Shown here piece by piece: positions 43,161 to 53,100 of a stretch of DNA of 61,351 nt; position 1 is the stretch's first letter; every line of letters starts with the position of its first letter. The stretch lies in contig JBDRMB010000027.1 of NCBI GenBank assembly GCA_043812455.1, forward strand, positions 1 through 61,351. The letters are read 5' to 3'. The translations under genes and the position numbers were made by a program. The notes beneath the pieces are model-generated. The model ran no database searches and was not told where the DNA came from. It saw nothing but the letters and a program-made list of their open reading frames with translations. The stretch is from JABHQR01 sp043812455 (lineage in GTDB: Archaea; Nanobdellota; Nanobdellia; Woesearchaeales; GW2011-AR9).

Positions 43161-43245
43161 ATGGTGAATACCTCTAATATTCACCACCCCCTGTAGAAGA
43201 GATTCTACAGGGTTATTTTAATCTTACGAGATTTTCTACAGAGCC
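42341..43245. mobile_element. IS5-like insertion sequence, 905 bases
   Basis: Ends are perfect 14-base inverted repeats: GGCTCTGTAGAAAA at 42341-42354 and its complement at 43232-43245. One transposase gene occupies nearly all of it. No convincing target duplication is visible (flanks TTATA and ACAAT). Inside the right end are two hairpins: GTGAATA/TATTCAC (43164-43184) and CCCTGTAGAA-GAGA-TTCTACAGGG (43189-43212), the second reusing the inverted-repeat core CTGTAGAA. Confidence 0.85.
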
Positions 43246-43290
43246 ACAATTTCCGAAAACTTTTTGAACTTATATGTTATTACTTCAACC

Positions 43291-43348
43291 ATAAATAGCA
43301 CCTCTTTTTTTGTTTTACCACTAAAAAAGAAATCATGGTGCTATTTAT
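43291..43348. repeat. Long hairpin beside the insertion sequence
   Basis: ATAAATAGCACC (43291-43302) pairs perfectly with GGTGCTATTTAT (43337-43348). Inside, TCTTTTTT (43303-43310) pairs with AAAAAAGA (43323-43330), leaving a 12-base loop and a 6-base bulge. Could be a non-autonomous mobile element, a bidirectional terminator or a small RNA; no coding sense is seen. Confidence 0.5.
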
Positions 43349-43422
43349 ACTTATTTAAAAAGCAATTCTACGGTGCCAATCTCTCAGAAAAATTTAAATA
43401 TCTTGATTGCATATATTATTAT

Positions 43423-43503
43423 ATGATTGGTAGAATTAAATTGAGATTAGTACTTTCTAAGATAGTTAGCTTTAATTCTCCTAACCCATCACCGGCACAG
43501 TAA
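43423..43503 (+). CDS. Possible leaderless peptide, 26 residues
   Basis: TATA-like TTTAAATAT (about 43393-43401) lies 29 bases before the ATG at 43423. The frame reads MIGRIKLRLVLSKIVSFNSP and ends NPSPAQ. Positive N-terminus and Pro/Ser tail; no match known. May be chance. Confidence 0.3.
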   Translation: MIGRIKLRLVLSKIVSFNSPNPSPAQ

Positions 43504-43578
43504 GTGCCTTCATCAGATTCTTAGTTCAATACAGATAAATATTTGAACTTTCTAAAAAAATACATGGAGGAAATAAAA

Positions 43579-43662
43579 ATGAAATTAGAGCAAATAGTAC
43601 AAAAATTTGAGAGGAGGAGCGAAAATGAAATCGGGAAAACCGGTGGTCGTATTCCTTGTTAA
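43579..43662 (+). CDS. Small upstream ORF overlapping the proC start
   Basis: The 27-residue frame starts at ATG 43579 after a GGAGG ribosome site and ends at 43662, covering the proC ribosome site and the ATG at 43624. Overlap of this kind often couples or limits translation of the second gene. Confidence 0.35.
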   Translation: MKLEQIVQKFERRSENEIGKTGGRIPC

Positions 43663-44416
43663 AGATAAAACCATCTCTATAATAGGAGCAGGTTCTTTAG
43701 GAACTGCAGTTATTGAAGCACTTAATTCACAAGGACATGAAAAAATAATTGCAACAAGAAGAAGTGACCAAGGTCTAGAAGAATTACAACAAAATTATGA
43801 TGTTAAAGCAAGTAAAAATAATTTTTATGCTGTAGAAAATTCTGACATTGTAATTTTAGGAGTAAAACCTTACTTAATTGAAGAGATTTGTAAGGAAATT
43901 AAACCTTATGCTCAAGGAAAATTAGTGATTTCTCTTGCAGCTGCAAAAAGTATCTCTGAAATTGAAGATGTCTTAGGTGAATCAAGAATTTGTCGAGTGA
44001 TGACTGGAATTTTTGTAAAAGATGAAGTTGCGGCATATTCTTTTGGTTCTAAAAGAAACGAAGAAGATGCTGAAATTGTAAGGTATATATTTGGAAATGA
44101 TGCAATTGAAGTTGAAGAAAACGCTTTAGCTGATAGAACTTGGATTGCTTGTGATACTGGTTTGCTAGCCAAAGAAGTTGAAAATAAGATTAAATCTTTA
44201 GAATATATGGATGAAAACAGTGCAAGGATTATGTATGCCGCAACACTTGAAGCGGTCTCTAAAGGTTTAAGGGATGGTATGACTGGAAACCAGATTTTTG
44301 ATAAGGTTGCTGGATCGGGTAGTTTTACAGAAAAGTTGCATAACTCCTTGAAAGAGAAAGGCATCTACAAACATATGGCAAAACTTGTTAAAGAAACAAT
44401 TAAGGTTTGTAAGTAA
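43624..44416 (+). CDS. proC: Pyrroline-5-carboxylate reductase-like protein
   Basis: ATG at 43624 follows AGGAGGAG. About 263 residues. The Rossmann start is SIIGAGSLGTAVIEAL, NADP-binding, with ATRRSDQ after strand 2. VILGVKPYLIEEI and the C-terminal helical dimer domain with GSGSF near the end fit ProC. It reduces pyrroline-5-carboxylate to proline. The first 15 residues precede the usual start, so the extreme N-terminus is uncertain; a start further upstream at 43607 is less likely. Confidence 0.8.
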
Positions 44417-44459
44417 TTTTTTTATTTTTTTCTTCATTATTCTCAAACATACATATTCT

Positions 44460-44500
44460 ACCCACACACCCACTGGACAGGTTCGGAAAAGGTATTTAAA
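44460..44500 (+). promoter_or_regulatory. Conserved CCACTGG-TATA promoter, copy 3
   Basis: CCACTGGACAGGT starts at 44470 and TATTTAAA at 44493-44500, again 23 bases apart. The CCACACA stretch upstream and the GTAGCAAT after the TATA box also match copy 2. Transcription should begin near 44521-44525, at the hairpin that follows. Confidence 0.7.
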
Positions 44501-44520
44501 GTAGCAATGCCTAGAAATAT

Positions 44521-44540
44521 TCAAGATACAGATATATTGA
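44521..44540 (+). promoter_or_regulatory. Leader hairpin before the OB/HD gene
   Basis: TCAAGATA (44521-44528) pairs with TATATTGA (44533-44540) with one mismatch and a four-base loop CAGA. The ribosome site GAGGGGTG (44539-44546) begins at its 3' arm, and the ATG at 44553 follows. It is weaker than the equivalents at the other two loci. Confidence 0.45.
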
Positions 44541-44552
44541 GGGGTGCTTAAA

Positions 44553-45563
44553 ATGTATAACAAAGTTCAACAAATAAAAAATCTGCAAGCTAACGATGTT
44601 GTTAATGATATCTTCGTTGTTAAAGCCAAACGGGGAATTCAACCGTACGCTAACGATTCTAAATATCGATTTGAGCTGAGATTGGGTGATAGTAGTTCAG
44701 AGATTGACCTCAAATTTTGGGGTGGGGAAGATTTGGCTATTGTTCAAGAACTTTATGACATCATAAAAGTTGACGAAGTGATATTTCTGCAAGGGAAAGT
44801 TAACGAATTCAATAATAATCTTGAAATCAGTTCTAACCAAGGTGTGCATGAATTAAGACCGCTCCAAGCAGGAGAATATAATGCTACTGCTTTCTTGAAA
44901 AAGACAGACAAAGATATTGAACTTATGTTTTCTGAATTAGTAACTATCCTTAACAATGTGCAAAATCCGGAACTGAAAAATCTGGTACAAGCATTTCTTA
45001 ACGACCAATCATTTGTACAAAAATTTAAGACCACCCCAGCATCACATTACCGTTATCATGCTTACATAGGTGGATTGTTGCAGCACAGTTTGGCAGTAAC
45101 AAAGATTTGTCTAAAAGTTGCCGAGATTAATAATAGTATCAGTGCCAATAGTGTTAATCCTAAACACGGCAAAGGACTTGACAAAGATCTTCTAATTGTA
45201 GGTGCAGCGTTCCATGCCATCGGAAAGATTGAATATCATCAGTTAAGTACCAGCATCAAAGTAAGTAAGTCTGGAATAATGCAAGGTTCAGTAGTTGCTG
45301 GCTGGAAAATGATGCAGGATAAGATGAAAGCTCAATTAGTTTCTGAAGAACTTAAGTTAAAGCTGGAAAATATTATGTTAAGCCATTTAGGTAAAAAAGA
45401 GTACGGTGCAACAACATTACCTAAAACTCCTGAAGCTTTAGTGATTAGTATTGCTAAAGAATTAGATTCTAAAGTTAACGGAATGCTTAACGTTAAAACT
45501 GAAGCTGATCAGAACGAAGATTTTGCGTACAGTAAAGATTTTGGTGCTGTGTTTTTGAAATGA
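44553..45563 (+). CDS. OB-fold plus degenerate HD-domain protein (YhaM-like)
   Basis: The 336-residue protein has an OB-fold nucleic-acid-binding region (about residues 1-110) and an HD-fold domain (HYRYHAYIGGLLQHSL, then GAAFHAIGKIEYH, then LSHLGKKEYG and SIAKELDSKVN). The HD motif reads HA where active enzymes have HD, and AD-x-LDAK reads AK-x-LDSK, so two metal-binding Asp are lost. The active family cuts RNA or DNA 3'-5'. I infer a nucleic-acid-binding pseudoenzyme. It is followed by xseA and xseB on the same strand. Confidence 0.75.
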   Translation: MYNKVQQIKNLQANDVVNDIFVVKAKRGIQPYANDSKYRFELRLGDSSSEIDLKFWGGEDLAIVQELYDIIKVDEVIFLQGKVNEFNNNLEISSNQGVHELRPLQAGEYNATAFLKKTDKDIELMFSELVTILNNVQNPELKNLVQAFLNDQSFVQKFKTTPASHYRYHAYIGGLLQHSLAVTKICLKVAEINNSISANSVNPKHGKGLDKDLLIVGAAFHAIGKIEYHQLSTSIKVSKSGIMQGSVVAGWKMMQDKMKAQLVSEELKLKLENIMLSHLGKKEYGATTLPKTPEALVISIAKELDSKVNGMLNVKTEADQNEDFAYSKDFGAVFLK

Positions 45564-45597
45564 TTTTTTTTAATATTTTAAATAGTATTAAGAATAA

Positions 45598-46785
45598 ATG
45601 AAATTAAATAATTTTAGTGGAACTGAAGACAAAAAAATCTTAAGTGTAGCAGAACTTACTTTCTCTATCAAGAAGATCCTAGAAACTAATCAAGATCTTA
45701 ACGACATTTGGGTTAAAGGAGAACTTTCTAATTTTACTAAACACGGTTCTGGACATCTTTATTTCTCAATTAAGGATGAACATAGTCAATTAAGTTGTGT
45801 AATGTTTAGAAGAGCAGCTGGTAATAAAAAATGTTTAAATTTTGAACCTAAGCATGGCGATAAAGTTATTGTCAAAGGTTCAATTACTGTGTATGAAGTA
45901 CGCGGTAGTTATCAGTTACTTGTTACCGAGATGAAAAAAGATGGTTTAGGAGAGTTGCATAAGAAATTTCTAGAATTGAAAGAAAAGTTAGGCAAAGAAG
46001 GGTTGTTTGATCAGAAGAGATTAATTCCTTCATTCCCAAAAGTTATCGGAATTGTCAGTTCTCCAACCAGCGCAGCATTACAAGATATTCTTAACACAAT
46101 CAGAAGAAGATTTCCTTGTGTGAAAGCCATTATCGCACCAGCAATTGTGCAAGGAGAAGCTGGAACTTCTTCAATCGTTAAAGCAATTAATGCTCTCAAT
46201 AGATTAAATGAAGAACATCATCAAAAAATTGACACTATTATAATTGCAAGAGGTGGTGGAAGTTTAGAAGATTTATGGTGTTTCAACGAAGAACCAGTCG
46301 CAAGGGCAATTTACAATTCCAAAATCCCAATAATATCTGGAGTTGGACATGAAACTGACTTCACTATTACAGATTTTGTTGCTGACTTGCGTGCGCCAAC
46401 ACCAACTGCTGCTGCCGAACAGGCAGTGCCAGTGAGAGATGATTGGATTTATACCCTAAAAGATTATCAAAAAACTTTCACTCGACATTTAGAAAATTTT
46501 GTAGGCAACCGGCAACAACAGTTAGACCATCTTATAACCCAGTTATTAGCAGAGATGAAACTCTTATTGCAAGCTAAAAAGGAGAAACTTAACATTTTGC
46601 AAAGTAAACTGCAAGGGCTAAACGTTGATGCTACTCTCAGACGAGGGTTTAGTGTTACTATGAAAAATGGAAAGGTTGTAAAAAATGTTAATGTTCTGAA
46701 TGAAGGTGATGACTTGAAAACTATCCTTGCAGAAGGAGAATTCATTTCAAAATTATTAAACAAAACGGAGGAGAAAAACAAATGA
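45598..46785 (+). CDS. xseA: Exodeoxyribonuclease VII large subunit
   Basis: The 395-residue protein begins with an OB-fold (about residues 10-110; VKGELSNFTKHGSGHLYFSIKDE). The catalytic domain has GIVSSPTSAALQDI, IIIARGGGSLEDLW and GVGHETDFTITDFVADLRAPTPTAAAE. A coiled coil follows and the C-terminal RGFSVTMKNGKVV segment closes it. It degrades single-stranded DNA with XseB. A mainly bacterial enzyme in an archaeal setting. Confidence 0.95.
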   Translation: MKLNNFSGTEDKKILSVAELTFSIKKILETNQDLNDIWVKGELSNFTKHGSGHLYFSIKDEHSQLSCVMFRRAAGNKKCLNFEPKHGDKVIVKGSITVYEVRGSYQLLVTEMKKDGLGELHKKFLELKEKLGKEGLFDQKRLIPSFPKVIGIVSSPTSAALQDILNTIRRRFPCVKAIIAPAIVQGEAGTSSIVKAINALNRLNEEHHQKIDTIIIARGGGSLEDLWCFNEEPVARAIYNSKIPIISGVGHETDFTITDFVADLRAPTPTAAAEQAVPVRDDWIYTLKDYQKTFTRHLENFVGNRQQQLDHLITQLLAEMKLLLQAKKEKLNILQSKLQGLNVDATLRRGFSVTMKNGKVVKNVNVLNEGDDLKTILAEGEFISKLLNKTEEKNK

Positions 46786-46994
46786 GTGAACCAAACTTTG
46801 AAGATAACGTTAAACGAATGGAAGAGATTGTTGCCAAGATGGAAGAAGGTGGACTGAATTTGCAAGACAGTATTGCTTTGTTTAAGGAGGGAACTGAGCT
46901 TACTAAACAGTGCCAGGAACAGTTAACTAAGACTGAATTGCTGATCCAGAAAGTGATTGATCAGTCTGGGAAGATTGAAGTGGATAACTGTTAG
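46782..46994 (+). CDS. xseB: Exodeoxyribonuclease VII small subunit
   Basis: The 70-residue helical-hairpin protein matches XseB (NFEDNVKRMEEIVAKMEEGGLNLQDSIALFKEG). It overlaps the xseA stop by four bases (ATGA, 46782-46785), as in bacterial operons. Several copies bind the XseA coiled coil. Confidence 0.92.
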   Translation: MSEPNFEDNVKRMEEIVAKMEEGGLNLQDSIALFKEGTELTKQCQEQLTKTELLIQKVIDQSGKIEVDNC

Positions 46995-46995
46995 G

Positions 46996-48291
46996 TTATT
47001 TTTTTTTAGGATGATTTTTCATGAACTCTTCAAGAACATTTTCTGTCCAGCCAGCTTTAATTAAATCTCTTTTAATTAATTTATCAGACTTTCCGGCAAC
47101 CCTTTCAGAAGTAATGTGTTCATTCAGTTCTTCCAAATTCTTTTCAATTTTCTTAGCTTCATCATGCTTGTACATTAACTTTGCGAGCAGACCCAATAAT
47201 ACTAAAGTTAAAACTCCTAAAATTATGTAAATATAATTTTCAATTAGCGTTTCCCAGAAAGTTCTTGGAATTTGTAAACCAGGCTCGTCAGGCCAATCAC
47301 AAACAACACAAAGGTCAGGTGAAACAATTTCATTAATTTCTCCTTCAGGTCCAAATTCACCTTGATACCAAGCTTCTAAGCTAGAAACGTCAGGTATAGA
47401 AGCATCAGCTTCGTCATCGTCATAATAAGATTCACAGCCAGGATCGTCAGGGTAATCTGCCAATCCATCTAAATCATTATCTTGATTATCATTACATTCT
47501 CTTACAGCCCCACCGCCACCACCACCAGGAGTAGTTCCGGCTGGTGTAGGTGTAGTAACTTCATTATAATCTGTTATTAACAAACCATTAACTATAAAAT
47601 CAAAATCATCACCAGGATGTGCCAAAGTTACTTGTTCTCCTGGATAAGTAATTTCAGAATCGAAAACTTGGCTGGCAGTTGCAGTTTCGTTCTTAATCCC
47701 TATTATGATATAATTGCGTACTGTATTGATTAGATTACCATCAGAATCAGTTACATTATCAATTGTTACTTCTACTGTATTGCCATTATCACTGACAGAT
47801 AAACCATAACTTCCGCCCAAAAGGCCAGTTGTTGTATTAAGAGAATAATAAACGGTAACTGCTGGAGAAAAATCTGAACTTTCAGAGATACCAACTGTAA
47901 CAATTCCTGGATAAAAGGCTTTCCCTGTACTTAAGTCCAAATCTAATTGTAAAGGATTATTTGCATTATCAACAAACATTTTAGTTACAGTAATTGGAAT
48001 GGCTAAATTTTGTACTTGATATGTAAAAATAAAAAAATGGTTTTGGAAATCATTCGCTGGATTATCGGAATTTATGTAAAGTAAAATATTTGGGTTAGTA
48101 TTAGTCCCGTCAGCATAGGAATAAGTGTCATCATCAAAGTTTAAAGTGATAGTATTATCCTGACTATCAATCAATTCACCTTCCAAAATCCCTGCTGAGA
48201 CAAGAGGTAAAGATATTAAAGTGCAAATAGTTAAAGTTATTATTAATAAGATTAAAACTGTCCCATTCCTCTTTTTCTTTTCAATAAACAT
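46996..48291 (-). CDS. Surface protein with C-terminal membrane anchor
   Basis: The 431 residues start with a signal peptide. A beta-rich extracellular region follows, then a poly-Gly linker (TPGGGGGGA) and CNDNQDNDLDGLADYPDDPGC, a thrombospondin type 3-like calcium loop. One transmembrane segment (YIYIILGVLTLVLLGLLAKLMY) leads to a cytoplasmic tail of about 65 residues with helices (SDKLIKRDLIKAGWTENVLEEFM). Last gene of the surface cluster. Function unknown; anchor and calcium motif suggest an adhesin or scaffold. Confidence 0.7.
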   Translation of the reverse strand: MFIEKKKRNGTVLILLIITLTICTLISLPLVSAGILEGELIDSQDNTITLNFDDDTYSYADGTNTNPNILLYINSDNPANDFQNHFFIFTYQVQNLAIPITVTKMFVDNANNPLQLDLDLSTGKAFYPGIVTVGISESSDFSPAVTVYYSLNTTTGLLGGSYGLSVSDNGNTVEVTIDNVTDSDGNLINTVRNYIIIGIKNETATASQVFDSEITYPGEQVTLAHPGDDFDFIVNGLLITDYNEVTTPTPAGTTPGGGGGGAVRECNDNQDNDLDGLADYPDDPGCESYYDDDEADASIPDVSSLEAWYQGEFGPEGEINEIVSPDLCVVCDWPDEPGLQIPRTFWETLIENYIYIILGVLTLVLLGLLAKLMYKHDEAKKIEKNLEELNEHITSERVAGKSDKLIKRDLIKAGWTENVLEEFMKNHPKKK

Positions 48292-48325
48292 CTTTATTAC
48301 TTTTTGGTTATGTTTAGGTTTATTT

Positions 48326-50143
48326 TTATGTTTTTAATATTTTTGTTATTGATAAAGCTATTTGCCTTAATCTATTCCAAACATTTTCAACTTCATCAGC
48401 ATTATATGTTGAAACATTATGGAACAATGAATTAGTGGCACTAATATTAGTGTAAAGGTTAAATGTGCTACTGTTAGTAAAAGTGAACGGTGCTTCACAG
48501 TCTGAGCTAGTACAACTATAAATTGTTCCTTTATAAGATACTGGTTGTTCAGTACCACTATCATCATAAACCTTGAACACTAAAGAATAATTTTCAAAAT
48601 TACTTGAATACTGATTATTTGAATTGCCGTCAAGAGTTTGTAAAGCCAAATTGCCAGTTGGAGCTACTGTAACATTAGCAGAACCGTTATTATCCATTAA
48701 AACCCTAGCCTCACTTACAGAGAATACTCCTGAAAAACCATTGGTATCATTATTGTACTGTAAGGGTCCCACCATGTTATAGCCACCTTTTTCATAAATT
48801 CTTAATGTCCAGTTCGCAAAATAAGATGCTACATTACTGTCAGAATCGTTCATTTGTACAGTTAAATTATAGAATTGTCCGGGAAGTGTGAAATTTCCGT
48901 TAAGAATACCATCAATCCAGATTAATGGTTGAGCAACAGCCGCTACACTAACTGTATCATAACCAGAATCGTGAGCAGTACCACAAGTTGTTATTCCAGC
49001 TTCAGTATCATTGATAGTAGCAGTATAATTATAATTCCCTGAACCACTGGCCGGTGTTATTTGAAAATTGAACGAAGTAGAACCACCATTAGCAGCAAGG
49101 TCAGTTGTTACTGTAGTAACATCTGCAGTGCGTATTGGTGCACCCTTTTCTTCAACTGTAGTAACAGCAAAATCTGTAGTAACATTAACATCACCATTAT
49201 TTTCTACCGTTACCGTTACAGTTGCTGGCTGGCCAGCAAGTAAAGAGCTATTTACTGTAACTGAAGATACTTCTAACTGTGGGCCAATACAGAACTGAGT
49301 TCCAAGTCCATTAATCACAACATAACGGATGTGTTGATTTAGATCATTGACAGTTGCAGCGCTTAACCCTGAAGAAAAAGTTTCTGATAAAGTTGCTCCG
49401 CTACTGTTTAATTGTCGGCCATCGCTACAGTTTGCACCATAATTATCAGCACAAACACCAACCATCAATCTCCTATTGTTTGACAAGCCATAATCGCCAT
49501 CATTAAAATTTTTATTTCCACTAACTCCTTGGAAAGTAATTGAACTTGCACTGACAGTAACATTTCTTGTTGACTGATTAAAAGTAGCACCAACACTGTT
49601 ATAGGATCCGTTAAGCCAACCGTTAGAATAGTTCATAAACACAAAATTTGTGCCAGCACCATTTTCATTACTTGAAACTAATGCCCATAACCTTCCAGGA
49701 AATGCTGCTACGAAAGCTTCCGGAGTACTAGAATCAATATGGCTACTGGAAACAATGAACGGACTAACTTGAGTTTTGTTACCTGTACAGGTAGTTGCAA
49801 CCTGACTTGCTTGCACTAAAGAGTAAGTTGAACTTCCTGCTCGTTGATTAATTACTGTATAATTCATTGTTCCGCTAATGTTTAAAGCGTACGAAATTCC
49901 AACATAAGGTTGATTTGATGGTGGATCACAAATAAGAAGTGCCAAATCTGAGTTAGGAGCAGAATCTTTATAGGCGTCTGCACTGTCAACATATTGTAAA
50001 GTACTCATATCTTCACTGCTGTCTACTAAAGAAGCGTTTAATGCAAAAACTGAACTACTCAGAGCAATTATACTAATAGATAATGAAAATACTAATATGA
50101 ACACTTTTACTATAAACAACCTCTTTTTTTTGTTTGTGCTCAT
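48326..50143 (-). CDS. Secreted surface protein with CARDB-like domain
   Basis: The 605-residue protein has a signal peptide (basic MSTNKKKR, hydrophobic stretch ending SVFA). Extracellular domains are Asn/Ser/Thr-rich with many N-x-S/T sequons. Around residues 290-400 a CARDB-like fold appears (PATVTVTVENNGDVNVTTDFAVTT). No membrane anchor is clear. It lies 52 bases after the giant gene and 35 before the anchored protein, all on one strand. Confidence 0.7.
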   Translation of the reverse strand: MSTNKKKRLFIVKVFILVFSLSISIIALSSSVFALNASLVDSSEDMSTLQYVDSADAYKDSAPNSDLALLICDPPSNQPYVGISYALNISGTMNYTVINQRAGSSTYSLVQASQVATTCTGNKTQVSPFIVSSSHIDSSTPEAFVAAFPGRLWALVSSNENGAGTNFVFMNYSNGWLNGSYNSVGATFNQSTRNVTVSASSITFQGVSGNKNFNDGDYGLSNNRRLMVGVCADNYGANCSDGRQLNSSGATLSETFSSGLSAATVNDLNQHIRYVVINGLGTQFCIGPQLEVSSVTVNSSLLAGQPATVTVTVENNGDVNVTTDFAVTTVEEKGAPIRTADVTTVTTDLAANGGSTSFNFQITPASGSGNYNYTATINDTEAGITTCGTAHDSGYDTVSVAAVAQPLIWIDGILNGNFTLPGQFYNLTVQMNDSDSNVASYFANWTLRIYEKGGYNMVGPLQYNNDTNGFSGVFSVSEARVLMDNNGSANVTVAPTGNLALQTLDGNSNNQYSSNFENYSLVFKVYDDSGTEQPVSYKGTIYSCTSSDCEAPFTFTNSSTFNLYTNISATNSLFHNVSTYNADEVENVWNRLRQIALSITKILKT

Positions 50144-50194
50144 TTTTGTAATTAATTTTCTAATTTCAAGTAAACATTTTTGCTTTTATTAATC

Positions 50195-53100
50195 TTACGA
50201 TGATTCTAAGAGAGATTCTCTGATATTGAGGGCAACTGATAGGAAACTTTCAAATTGGTTATTAAGAGTATTCTTAACAGTAGTGGCAATTGAATAATCA
50301 CTATCTGTTGGTTCTCGTAAAGTGTCGTTCTGTTCAAAGTATAAAGTAGTTACAAGTTCGCCAGTTTCGTTGTAAACTGCAATACTATAATTAGCATCAA
50401 CATTGTATAAAGTACCCATTGTATAAAGGAGATTAGTAATATTAAAGTTTGTGAGTTGTGTTGAATGATTATTAGCTGAAGGGGAAGTACTGGCATGAAG
50501 CAACCAACCATAATCTTCTAATGGCGTAAGTGTACCTGACACTGATTGATTACTTGAATTAAGTAGAGTTATATTGATAACATTAATTGCACCTACCTGA
50601 ATTGGACTTAAAGTAGTAGAACTTCCACCAACTTGTGAAACGTTAATTGACTGATAAACACCTTTACCATCATTAACCCAAGATTTCATGAATAAAGTTA
50701 ATGATAACCAACTTTCCATATTGTTCTTCAAGATATTAATTCCAGGCAAGGTTTTGCCAACAACTTCTGTACCTAAACTTAAAGCATCTGAACTTAATGA
50801 TAAATTTTTAGATTGGGTAACACCACCACCTGAATAAATGTTTACTGAAATGTTGTAAGGAGACTCATTATTATATCGCGTTGGAGCAATGATAAACTCT
50901 ACCAAACCGCTAGAGTTAGTTAAATTAGTTACTAAAGCTTCAAAATTATTTCCTGTCTCAACCAATGGGAATACAAAATTCCTACCATTTTGTTCTGCTA
51001 TACCTACAGTAATATTTCCAGAAGGAAGACCATTCTGAGTAATGTTAACCAAGACACGATGTGGTACTGCAGTTCTGTTAAACTGGTCTGTTTCTACATT
51101 ATCTATCCAGACAGTAATGTTATAAGTTGTTGAAGCATTACCAACACTATAATTACTAAACTGAGTAACATTAAATTGATAATTGTTTCCTCCTAAATCT
51201 GTAACAGCACTACATATAGAAACATCACAAATTGTACCATCACGATAAGCTGTTGGGGTTGATATCCCTGCAACGTTATAGAAAGTTAACGTCGCAGTTC
51301 TGTTAAGAATACCATTTGATGGATTAGGTGTGAAAGATAAGAAATTATTTGTTATAATAGGGTTTATACCAATACCTAACTCTGCTTGTTCAGTATTAGT
51401 TAGTGAGAGAGTAACTGTCCAGTTGATTGCTCCATTTTGATTTTCATAGGCAACATAATTTGTAAAAAGGCTTCCTCTGGCAGTAATTTGAATTTTATTA
51501 GTGGCAGGATCTGATGTATTAATAGTGTTATTAAACAAAATATTTTCATCAGGTGTAGCACCAGAATCGTGTATCCATACTGGACCACCATAAATAATGT
51601 TATTCTTAATTAAATTATAATCTGAACCTCTGATAATTAAAGAATTGCTACCGGGCACAGTTATATTATTCTCGATAATATTATTATTATGAGAATTTAA
51701 TGCAAACATATATGAAAGTAAAGTATTATCTTGAATAGTATTATTATGACCACTGTTCAAGTAAATACTATATGTTGCAGCTTTATTATCTACAGTATTG
51801 TTGGTTATATTGTTCCAGTCAGAATTAATCCCTATGTATCCAGTAGATAGAGTTCCACTCAAAGTGTTTTCAATAATTGTATTATTATTTGAATCAACTA
51901 TAATCCCATCATTTGTAAGTGAATTGTTCTTTACTAAAATTCTTTCACTCGTTACCAAGTAAATTCTACCATCAAATATTGTGTTATCTGTTACATTAGT
52001 ATCACTTGAATTATCAATAGTTATAGCATCATTTCCAGTAGTATTAATTGTGTTACCAAATAGTTTGTTACTGGAACCGGTGTTTTGTAGAAATATGGCA
52101 TTTCCAGATAGATTTTCTAGTTTGTTGTCATGAATTATAGAACTTATACTATTAGTATGTACATAAATTCCTGTTGCTGTTGCAGTTATTGTATTGCCTG
52201 TTACATTTGTATAATTAGAACTTTCTATTTCTATACCAGACTCTGTGATATTTGTAATATTGTTATTATAAACTAGGATATCTACGCCTGTAAGATCTAT
52301 GCCCTTTGTTCCATTATTTATTATATTATTAGCTATGGTGATGTTTGTACAAGTCCCCTCCATATTAATTCCACTTGAAACATGTTGGATTATGTTATTT
52401 TCTATAGTAATGTTTGTCCGTCCATCTAACATGTCTATTGCAGTACCACCAACTTTAATTATTGTGTTACTTGTAACATTATTGTTTGAATCTATAATCA
52501 TGGCATCGCCAGTAATATCGGACAATGTATTATCATAAACATTACAACCTGTGCTGGAATCTGTTACAGATAGGGAAGAATTTGTTAAATTATTACCAAA
52601 TATATTAGTTCCAGTGCTTGTTAATTCTAGATAAATTCCTTCATTAGTAGTATTAATTATTGTATTATCTGAGATAGTGTTACCTGTTCCACCATCTTGA
52701 CTTATACCATATGAACTCGTATGATATATTGTGTTATTTGTTATTATATTATTTGTACCACTAAAGACAATGGCATCATTATAATTATTCCAGGTACAAT
52801 CTTTAATAGTAACATTATTTCTGTTAGGTATATATAACCCATTACCAGAAGTGTTTCCGATCATTGTTGTCTGGTTACATTTCAAAGTTAAGTTTTCACC
52901 AGATACTGTTATTAAACCATCTCCTGTTGCATTTAAGTAATAAGTTCCATTACAAAGAATTGTATCATTAACTATTGACATTCCAACTGATGGTGGAAAA
53001 ATACTTGCATTGTTATCATTACAATCTGCAACTCCACAACTTCCACCTGTTGAATTAAAACCATCACCATCACTGTCTGTGCACGTAGTTCCATTCATTA

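Noticed and set aside
42331..43250. Target-site duplication around the insertion sequence
   Set aside because: The flanks TTATA and ACAAT do not match over three or more bases.
46998..47012. Terminator for xseAB
   Set aside because: The T-run falls within the 3' end of the convergent surface-protein gene; it may act as one, but I cannot separate it from coding sequence.
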